Of a DNA stretch of 6,643 bases, positions 1 to 5,104 are shown piece after piece (the first letter of the stretch is position 1; each line of letters starts with the position of its first letter). The DNA is taken from assembly GCA_007123625.1 (NCBI GenBank), contig SKKS01000393.1:1-6643 (forward strand), read 5' to 3'. The notes under the pieces are model-generated. The model searched no databases. It was not told the origin of the DNA and saw nothing but the letters and a program-made list of their open reading frames with translations. The stretch comes from Paracoccaceae bacterium (GTDB lineage: Bacteria > Pseudomonadota > Alphaproteobacteria > Rhodobacterales > Rhodobacteraceae). The position numbers and the translations under genes were made by a program.

Positions 1-645
1 GCCACGCGCGGCATCACACTGCGCCGCGCGGGTGCGGACCGCGAATACGCGGGCGCGGTCGATGGCTTTGACGGGGTGCGGCTGGTGCTGCTCTCGGCGG
101 GGGAAATCCCGCGCGAACTGGCCGCCGGGCGCATTCATCTCGGGGTCACGGGGTCCGATCTGGTGCGTGAGGGGCTGGCGGACTGGTCGGCGCAGGTGGC
201 CGACCTCGCGCCCATGGGCTTTGGTCATGCCGATCTGATCATCGCCGTGCCCGCCGCCTGGGTCGATGTGGACACGCTCGATGATCTGGACGCGGCGGCG
301 GCGGCGTTCCGGGCGCGCCACGGGTTCCGGCTGCGTATCGCCACCAAGTATCACAGGCTTGTGCGTGAACACCTGCGCGCCCACGGAGTAGCGGATTATC
401 AGCTTGTCGACAGTCAGGGCGCGACCGAAGGCACCGTGAAGAACGCCACCGCCGAAGCCGTGGCCGACATCACCTCGACCGGGGCGACCCTGCGTGACAA
501 CCACCTCAAGGTACTGACCGGCCCGCCCGTGCACGCCAGCCAGGCCACGCTTTTCGCCGCGCGCCGCGCCGACTGGGCCGCCGCGCGACCTGTGCTGGAA
601 CGGTTGGCACGGCAGCTTGGCATAACGCTTCCACGCGATTTGTGA
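1..645 (+). CDS. hisG: ATP phosphoribosyltransferase, short form (5'-truncated by window)
   Basis: Catalytic subunit of the first step of histidine biosynthesis: ATP plus PRPP gives N1-(5-phosphoribosyl)-ATP, in the cytosol. The frame is open from base 1 to the TGA at 643-645, giving 214 visible residues; roughly the first 20 residues of a usual ~230-residue short HisG lie outside. Family segments in fragment numbering: GVTGSDLVREG (about 48-58, the periplasmic-binding-like core), LRIATKYHRLVREHL (about 111-125), and the PRPP-binding region with AVADITSTGATLRDN (about 153-167). The protein ends soon after the catalytic core, so it lacks the C-terminal regulatory domain of long HisG. Short HisG enzymes are known to need the HisS-like partner HisZ; hisZ commonly lies just upstream in relatives, but that cannot be seen here. 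A GTG at position 76 is internal, not the start. Identification is secure. Confidence 0.95.
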   Translation, partial: ATRGITLRRAGADREYAGAVDGFDGVRLVLLSAGEIPRELAAGRIHLGVTGSDLVREGLADWSAQVADLAPMGFGHADLIIAVPAAWVDVDTLDDLDAAAAAFRARHGFRLRIATKYHRLVREHLRAHGVADYQLVDSQGATEGTVKNATAEAVADITSTGATLRDNHLKVLTGPPVHASQATLFAARRADWAAARPVLERLARQLGITLPRDL

Positions 646-668
646 GTCCCCCTTCGGCCCCTGAGTGC

Positions 669-703
669 GCGTGTGCACATGCGTTGCGGTCCAGCGCACA
701 CGC
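669..703 (+). terminator. Possible hisG terminator hairpin (no T-run)
   Basis: An 8-bp perfect stem (669-676 with 696-703) and a 19-base loop lie just past the hisG stop. The base after the stem is TTGATCC, not a T tract, so a classical intrinsic terminator is not shown. It could equally be an operator or a Rho-assisted end. Confidence 0.3.
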
Positions 704-754
704 TTGATCCGGAACGGCAGCACGCCACGTTCGTTATGCAATGGCAACGAATAT

Positions 755-759
755 GGAGG
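755..759 (+). promoter_or_regulatory. Ribosome binding site fixing the start at 767
   Basis: GGAGG lies 7 bases upstream of ATG 767. The open frame runs back to 665, but only the 767 start combines a strong Shine-Dalgarno with an immediate signal peptide, so the longer form is rejected. Confidence 0.85.
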
Positions 760-766
760 TTCCGAC

Positions 767-1936
767 ATGCGACTACTTCGCACCACCACCGCCCTTGCGG
801 CAATCGGCCTGATGGCCGCGCCCGCTCTGGCCGAAGACGAATTGCCCGAGGTCGCCTATGAGGTCGAGGTTCTTGTCGAAGGGCTGGACCGGCCTTGGGG
901 GATGGCGTTCCTGCCGGGAACCGAAGACCTGATCATCACCAAGCGCGGCGGTTCGGTCGCGCTGTGGGAACACGGTAGCGACAACCTGCGCGACATCTCG
1001 GGCGCGCCCGACGTCGTCAGCGACGGGCAGGGCGGCTTGCTGGATATCGCGCCTGCGCCGGATTTCGAAGACAGCAAGATGCTCTATCTGACATGGGTCG
1101 ACCAGCACGAGGACGGGCAGGGCACGACCACCCATCTGGGCCGCGCCGTGCTGAACCTTGACGACGACGCGCTGACCGATCTCGAAGTGCTGCATGTCGT
1201 CTCGCCCGGTGTCGACAGCGGCGGGCATTTCGGCTCGCGCATCGTGTTCCATGAAGATCACGTGTATGTGGGCTTCGGCGACCGCAACTCCAAGGCGTTC
1301 GGCCCTGACCACATCGCCCAGGATCTGAGCAGTGAGAACGGCGCGGTGATCCGCCTGACAATGGACGGCGATATCCCCGGGGATAACCCCTTTGTTGATG
1401 TGGAGGGTGCTGCCGGCGCGATCTGGTCTTATGGTCACCGCAACATCCAGGCCATGGCAGTACACCCTGACACCGCCGAAATCTGGCTGGCCGAACATGG
1501 CGAAGCCGGCGGCGACGAGGTCAATCTGGTGCAACGTGGCGGCAACTATGGCTGGCCGCTGGCGGCGTATGGCGTCGACTATCGCACCGGTGAGCAATTC
1601 GCCGAAACGCATCAGGAAGGCGATGGATTTGTGGCGCCCGCCTATCACTGGCCGCCAGGGCGCGACGCGCATTTCCCGCCCTCGGGCATGACCTTCTACA
1701 CTGGTGATGCCTTCCCTGACTGGGAGGGGCGATTGCTGATCGGCAACCTGTTCCACCGCTATATCGGTCTGTTCGCCGTTGACGGGGATCAGGTGTCCTC
1801 GCCCGAGCGGCTGGTCGAGGATCTGGACCTGCGCATCCGCGAGATCGAGGTCGGCCCCGAGGACGGGTTCATCTATGTGATCTCGGACGGCGACGGCGCA
1901 CAGTTGTTCCGGCTTGTTCCCGCCGACGAATCTTGA
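767..1936 (+). CDS. PQQ-dependent aldose sugar dehydrogenase-like protein (periplasmic)
   Basis: 389 residues. Residues 1-22 form a Sec signal peptide: basic MRLLR, a hydrophobic stretch, and PALA before EDEL, with predicted cleavage after residue 22. The mature part is a glucose/sorbosone dehydrogenase-type six-bladed beta-propeller, the family of soluble quinoprotein glucose dehydrogenase and E. coli YliI (Asd), which oxidises aldose sugars at C1 using PQQ. Visible motifs: GLDRPWGMAFLPG (39-51), QGGLLDIAPAPDF (88-100), GGHFGSRIVF (152-161) with H154 matching the catalytic base of soluble GDH, GHRNIQ (223-228) with R225-N226 matching PQQ contacts, EHGEAGGDEVN (243-253), GGNYGWP (258-264) and PPSGMTFYTGD (304-314). 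The mature chain is rich in Asp/Glu and has no cysteine, typical of marine periplasmic proteins. The family is clear; the substrate and electron acceptor cannot be read from sequence. No PQQ synthesis genes are in view. Confidence 0.92.
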   Translation: MRLLRTTTALAAIGLMAAPALAEDELPEVAYEVEVLVEGLDRPWGMAFLPGTEDLIITKRGGSVALWEHGSDNLRDISGAPDVVSDGQGGLLDIAPAPDFEDSKMLYLTWVDQHEDGQGTTTHLGRAVLNLDDDALTDLEVLHVVSPGVDSGGHFGSRIVFHEDHVYVGFGDRNSKAFGPDHIAQDLSSENGAVIRLTMDGDIPGDNPFVDVEGAAGAIWSYGHRNIQAMAVHPDTAEIWLAEHGEAGGDEVNLVQRGGNYGWPLAAYGVDYRTGEQFAETHQEGDGFVAPAYHWPPGRDAHFPPSGMTFYTGDAFPDWEGRLLIGNLFHRYIGLFAVDGDQVSSPERLVEDLDLRIREIEVGPEDGFIYVISDGDGAQLFRLVPADES

Positions 1937-1948
1937 AGAAGCGAAACT

Positions 1949-1986
1949 GGGACCGGCGCGCACATGGCCGCGTCGGCTCCAGTCCC
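1949..1986 (+). terminator. Weak imperfect hairpin after the sugar dehydrogenase gene
   Basis: Seven of eight positions pair between 1949-1956 and 1979-1986, around a 22-base loop that itself contains GCCG/CGGC (1967-1970 and 1974-1977). It begins 12 bases after the stop. No T tract follows, so the assignment is tentative. Confidence 0.25.
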
Positions 1987-2277
1987 GATGGACCGCGTGC
2001 CCTGTCCGGGGTGCGCGGTTCTTTCATGGCGGCGTCGCGTTGCAGCATGGCATCGGTTGCGGTCGGGTGATGGCACTTGTCCGGGAAGGGGCGGTGTTGC
2101 GCGCTCCGGCAGGATCGCGGGCGTACGCTGCGCTCGCGCCAAGTTAACCGCGTCTGGCTAGACCTTTGGCCTGAGGCGACCGGCTGTCCCCTTGCCGATC
2201 CGTGTTCCCGATCCGCCCTGTGCTGCGCCCCTTGCGGGTTGCGGTCCGCTGTGCGGGCGGCCCGGCCAGAGGGGAAG

Positions 2278-2311
2278 CCGTGGCGCCCCCATGTCTGGAT
2301 CGTCGCCACGG
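2278..2311 (+). promoter_or_regulatory. Hairpin abutting the beta-helix gene's ribosome binding site
   Basis: CCGTGGCG (2278-2285) and CGCCACGG (2304-2311) form a perfect 8-bp inverted repeat with an 18-base loop. The last base of the right arm is the first G of the GGAG ribosome binding site at 2311-2314. If the stem forms in the mRNA it would sit directly against the ribosome landing site of the gene starting at 2323, and could tune its translation. The inverted repeat is seen; the function is inferred. Confidence 0.4.
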
Positions 2312-2314
2312 GAG
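2311..2314 (+). promoter_or_regulatory. Ribosome binding site choosing start 2323 over 2317
   Basis: GGAG lies 8 bases before ATG 2323 but only 2 bases before the in-frame ATG 2317. Spacing therefore favours 2323 (protein beginning MNKAVTEG), which also matches the N-terminus I associate with homologous Rhodobacteraceae proteins. The same frame is open upstream to 2077, but that extension is Cys/Arg-rich and unlike the rest of the protein. Confidence 0.7.
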
Positions 2315-2322
2315 AAATGCGC

Positions 2323-4611
2323 ATGAACAAGGCAGTCACCGAAGGGCTGGGGCTGATGCCGCCGCCGTTTTCCGCCGGGCTGGATGTCTGGTCCCAGACC
2401 ACCGGGCGGCCGGGCACCGCGACCTGGGCGGGGGCGCCGAACGCGGCTTTCGTGCCCTCGGACCCAGATTTCGGCGGCTGTCTGGAGATGGTCAAGACCA
2501 CCGCCACCCAGCGACTGCGCTGGATGAGCGAAGTGCCGATGCAGCCGGGGCTGTATCTGCGCATCACGGTGCGGATCAAGGCGCTGGCGGGTGCCCTGCC
2601 GACAGTCCGCTTGGCCGGATGGGCAGGCAATGCGGCGGGCAACAACGTCGGATCGGTGCCCCAGACCGGGCCGGAAACCACGCTTGCGACCTATGGCACG
2701 GTGCGCGAGCTGTCCGCCATTGTGGGTTCGGGCCTTCGCACTGGGGTCGACATGCCCTGGGGCACGGTGCCGGTGTTCGGCCATTTCGGGCTGGACCTGA
2801 CCGGACCCAACGGCGGCACAGTGCGGATCGACGACTTCCGGATCGAGGATGTCAGCGAGTACTGGTTGGAGGCGAAGCAGGGGCTGGTCGATGTGCGCGA
2901 TTTCGGCGCGGTCGGCAACGGGACGACGGATGACCGCGTCGCCTTCGAGGCCGCCGCCGCTGCCGCCGCCGGGCGCACGGTGCTGGTGCCGCAGGGCAGT
3001 TTTCGCATTGGCGGGAACCTGACCATCCCGGGGCCGGTGCGTTTCGATGGCACGTTGGTCATGAACCCTGAACACCAGCTTGTCTTGCAGACCAACTACG
3101 ACTTTCCCACCTATGCCGCCGCTTTCGGGTCGGACGATCTGGGTTTTCGCAAGGGGGTGCAGGCGCTCTTTCACTTCACCGAACATGTGACCTTCGATCT
3201 GAGCGGGCGCCGGGTGCAGGTGGCCGCGCCGGTGGATGTGGCGGCGCTTGCTGCGGTAGACGACTTCTCGGCCCGCAGGAGCATCGCCAACGGGCAGATC
3301 GATGTGATCCCCGGTGGCGACTGGGCGACACAGACACTCAGCCGCAGCGCCACCTATGATCCGGCAAGCCCGCTCACGCTCAGCGGCATGAGCAACCTTG
3401 GATCGTTGAGGGTCGGATCGCGGGTCAGCGGGGTCGGTGTGGGGCGCGAGGTCTACGTCCGCAGCCGGAACGCGGCGGCGGGGACCGTGACGCTCAGCCA
3501 GCCGCTTTACGGCGGGCCGGGGACGCGCAACTTCACCTTCACCCGCGACGCCTATGTGCTGGACTTCGCGGGGTTCGACAACCTGCGCCGGTTCGAGGTC
3601 GAGCATGTGGAGTTCCTGTGCCGCGCCGAGGCCAGCGCCGTGATGTTGCCGCGCGACGGCGGCATCCTGCGGTTCAACGACTGCACCTTCAACCGGCCCA
3701 GGGACCGGGCGATCACGTCGATCGGCAAGGGGTGTCAGGGGCTGCTGATCGACCATTGCCAGTTCCTTGCCCCGGACATGGCGCTGCCCAGCCAGGACCG
3801 GAGCTCGATCGCGTACAACGTCAACGCCAACGACGCCAAGATCCGCAACAACCGCGCGGTGATGTGGGGCCATTTCGGGATCATGAACGGGGCAGGGCAC
3901 CTGATCACCGGCAACCACTACTTCCTGGGCGACACCCAGCCAGCGGGTGTGCGGCGCGGCGGAATCGTGCTGACACAGATGAACGTCAAGACCACGGTCA
4001 CCGGCAACTACATCGACAACAACTTCATCGAATGGACGAACGAGCATTCGGCCAATCCGGCGCATGACACGGGGTTTTCCTTTGGCGGGCTGACGGTGGT
4101 GGGCAATACATTCACCTGCAACGACGTGGCGCCATGGTTTTCGTGGATCGTGATCAAGCCCTATGGGCCGGGGCATTTCCTGCAGGGGCTGAACGTGAAC
4201 GGCAACGTGTTCCGCACCATCAACGGGCGGGTCGACCGGGTGGACAGCGTGGATACGACCTATGCGACCCTGGACCATTCGCGCGCGCGCAACGTGATCT
4301 TCGACAACAACGCCTTCAACGGGGTGGATTTCCCTGCGCAAAGTCCGCTGGTGATACGCCATGACCAGAACACGGCGGCGGGGGTCTGGACGGTTGATAC
4401 CGCCGGGCGGCTGCCATTTGGCGGCTGGGCACGGGCGGTGACCGCGCTGGTGATGGAGGGGCCTGCCACGGGCGGGACGGGCACCTTACGGACCCAAATG
4501 CCATATGTGACCTTGCAGCAGGGGCCGAACAACGACCGCATCCGCCTGCACTGGCCCGAGAACACGCAAGGCCGCGCAGTGGTGACGATCCGGGTGGACA
4601 ACCCGCTCTGA
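2323..4611 (+). CDS. Large right-handed beta-helix protein, pectate-lyase-3-like, tailspike-like architecture
   Basis: 762 residues. Layout by eye: an N-terminal region (about 1-185) of alternating hydrophobic strands that could be a carbohydrate-binding-like beta-sandwich; the GH28-related/pectate-lyase-3 entry motif DVRDFGAVGNGTTDD (190-204) followed by Ala-rich helix and VLVPQGSFRI; a beta-helix with Asn-rich turns (NDCTF at about 452, then repeated ITGN/VTGN/VVGN steps to about 660); a small module at about 345-409 that appears inserted; and a beta-rich C-terminal region (about 674-762). No signal peptide or membrane segment is present, and the N-terminus MNKAVTEG is hydrophilic. I do not see the polygalacturonase signature (NTD, GHG, RIK), so enzymatic activity is not established. 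Known beta-helix proteins of this type bind or cut polysaccharides. It stands alone, with 386 and 493 bases of flanking gap. Alternatives: polysaccharide lyase or hydrolase exported by a non-Sec route, or a phage/gene-transfer-agent-type spike. Its codons seem richer in GGG/CGG than acs (impression only). Confidence 0.8.
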   Translation: MNKAVTEGLGLMPPPFSAGLDVWSQTTGRPGTATWAGAPNAAFVPSDPDFGGCLEMVKTTATQRLRWMSEVPMQPGLYLRITVRIKALAGALPTVRLAGWAGNAAGNNVGSVPQTGPETTLATYGTVRELSAIVGSGLRTGVDMPWGTVPVFGHFGLDLTGPNGGTVRIDDFRIEDVSEYWLEAKQGLVDVRDFGAVGNGTTDDRVAFEAAAAAAAGRTVLVPQGSFRIGGNLTIPGPVRFDGTLVMNPEHQLVLQTNYDFPTYAAAFGSDDLGFRKGVQALFHFTEHVTFDLSGRRVQVAAPVDVAALAAVDDFSARRSIANGQIDVIPGGDWATQTLSRSATYDPASPLTLSGMSNLGSLRVGSRVSGVGVGREVYVRSRNAAAGTVTLSQPLYGGPGTRNFTFTRDAYVLDFAGFDNLRRFEVEHVEFLCRAEASAVMLPRDGGILRFNDCTFNRPRDRAITSIGKGCQGLLIDHCQFLAPDMALPSQDRSSIAYNVNANDAKIRNNRAVMWGHFGIMNGAGHLITGNHYFLGDTQPAGVRRGGIVLTQMNVKTTVTGNYIDNNFIEWTNEHSANPAHDTGFSFGGLTVVGNTFTCNDVAPWFSWIVIKPYGPGHFLQGLNVNGNVFRTINGRVDRVDSVDTTYATLDHSRARNVIFDNNAFNGVDFPAQSPLVIRHDQNTAAGVWTVDTAGRLPFGGWARAVTALVMEGPATGGTGTLRTQMPYVTLQQGPNNDRIRLHWPENTQGRAVVTIRVDNPL

Positions 4612-4663
4612 GTGTCTGCGTGGACAGGCGCACAAGCGCGGAAATCCGTCCGCTGGATTGATG

Positions 4664-4691
4664 GCGCCGCCCGGGTACAATCGGGCGGCGC
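4664..4691 (+). terminator. GC-rich 10-bp hairpin after the beta-helix gene
   Basis: GCGCCGCCCG (4664-4673) and CGGGCGGCGC (4682-4691) are perfect reverse complements around the 8-base loop GGTACAAT, 52 bases after the stop codon. Two G/T wobbles could extend the stem outward. No T-run follows, which is common for terminator-position hairpins in GC-rich alphaproteobacteria but leaves the exact mechanism open. Confidence 0.6.
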
Positions 4692-4805
4692 TGCCGATTC
4701 CCGACCCGGCGCGCCTGCGCGAATCACTTGCTCAGGGGGTCTGACGGTGGGTCCGAAATGCCGGAGGCTGGGGTGCGGACCCTGACCTTGAAGGCACACA
4801 CCGGT

Positions 4806-4826
4806 CCAGTCGCGCACCAGTCGCGC
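4806..4826. repeat. Tandem 10-base direct repeat, 11-base period
   Basis: CCAGTCGCGC occurs at 4806-4815 and again at 4817-4826, one base apart, so the period is about one helical turn. It could be a slippage duplication or a pair of same-face protein sites; nothing else supports either. Confidence 0.4.
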
Positions 4827-4884
4827 GCGCGGGTCGGGTCTTCGGCCGACAGGCTCGCGTCGGATCGCACGGGTGAAATGTGTT

Positions 4885-5010
4885 CAAATCAAGACGTTTC
4901 GGCATCAGAGAAAACAATTTACAACAAGGCAAGTATTTTCCAGTAATATTTTACAAGAAAATCGTTTGGAAAAAAAGAGTTACACTTTTTTTGACGAAAG
5001 TGTTATGGTT
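4885..5010 (+). promoter_or_regulatory. AT-rich regulatory region upstream of acs
   Basis: A sharp drop in GC compared with all surrounding DNA, ending about 95 bases before the acs start. It holds two TTTACAA direct repeats (4918-4924 and 4950-4956, 32 bases start to start), the dyad AAAAAAAG/CTTTTTTT (4970-4977 and 4985-4992) and the overlapping dyad ACACTTT/AAAGTGT (4982-4988 and 4997-5003). TTGACG at 4991-4996 could be a -35 box, but no good -10 lies 16-18 bases downstream; TATGGT at 5004-5009 could be a -10 box with only a poor -35. I found no sigma-54 -24/-12 element. The position and composition argue for a promoter/operator; the exact start site is not resolved. Confidence 0.5.
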
Positions 5011-5104
5011 CCCCAAGGGAAGGATGGCGCGGCCACAAACCGCGTCGGGATTCGGGGGAGCAGCATGCCATACATGTGTTCCGCCCGTGACAGGAGGAGC
5101 ATTC

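Larger units (their letters stand above)
646..766. other. hisG to sugar-dehydrogenase gap with overlapping dyads
   Basis: This 121-base gap holds a perfect 8-bp inverted repeat, GCGTGTGC at 669-676 and GCACACGC at 696-703, with a 19-base loop, starting 24 bases after the hisG stop. The left arm also sits inside a near-perfect 16-base palindrome at 668-683, with a single G/T mismatch pair at 671/680. The hairpin could end hisG transcription, but no T-run follows it. I see no good -35/-10 pair for the next gene. The regulatory role is inference. Confidence 0.4.
1937..2322. other. 386-base intergenic region, no convincing gene
   Basis: Short open frames on both strands here (for example 1964-2161 on +, and minus-strand frames running into the previous gene) are Arg/Ala/Pro-rich, match no family I know and lack good ribosome binding sites. 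An imperfect stem lies 12 bases past the dehydrogenase stop: GGGACCGG (1949-1956) against CCAGTCCC (1979-1986), with one C/A mismatch and no T-run, a weak terminator candidate. TGTCCGGG occurs twice (2003-2010 and 2078-2085). The 3' end carries a hairpin and an 11-codon open frame described separately. No clear promoter was found. Confidence 0.6.
4612..5104. other. 493-base gap: terminator half and AT-rich acs control half
   Basis: The first part (4612-4870) is GC-rich and holds a strong hairpin at 4664-4691, a 7-bp inverted repeat GGGTCCG/CGGACCC (4749-4755 and 4776-4782, loop 20), and a 10-base tandem repeat at 4806-4826. The second part (about 4885-5010) is strongly AT-rich. The weak open frames here (4728-4946 and 4873-5148 on +) have no family resemblance, and the second runs into acs in another frame, so I do not call them genes. 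Confidence 0.7.

Noticed and set aside
773..1963. A 396-codon minus-strand open frame opposite the sugar dehydrogenase
   Set aside because: The plus strand holds a full signal peptide and all PQQ-family motifs; the minus-strand product resembles nothing and is a shadow.
2071..2085. TGGCAC at 2071 as a sigma-54 -24 element
   Set aside because: The required TTGC-type -12 element is absent at the proper spacing.
2077..2322. An 82-residue N-terminal extension of the beta-helix protein from ATG 2077
   Set aside because: The extension is Cys/Arg-rich and unlike the rest, there is a good ribosome binding site only for 2323, and the N-terminus MNKAVTEG fits the family better.
2158..4362. A 734-codon open frame on the minus strand opposite the beta-helix gene
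   Set aside because: It is His/Arg/Pro-rich, shows no family motifs, and is the expected antisense shadow of a GC-rich coding gene with strong third-position bias.
4749..4782. GGGTCCG/CGGACCC 7-bp inverted repeat
   Set aside because: The 20-base loop and GC-rich background make a chance match likely, and it lies between the stronger terminator hairpin and the AT island without other support.
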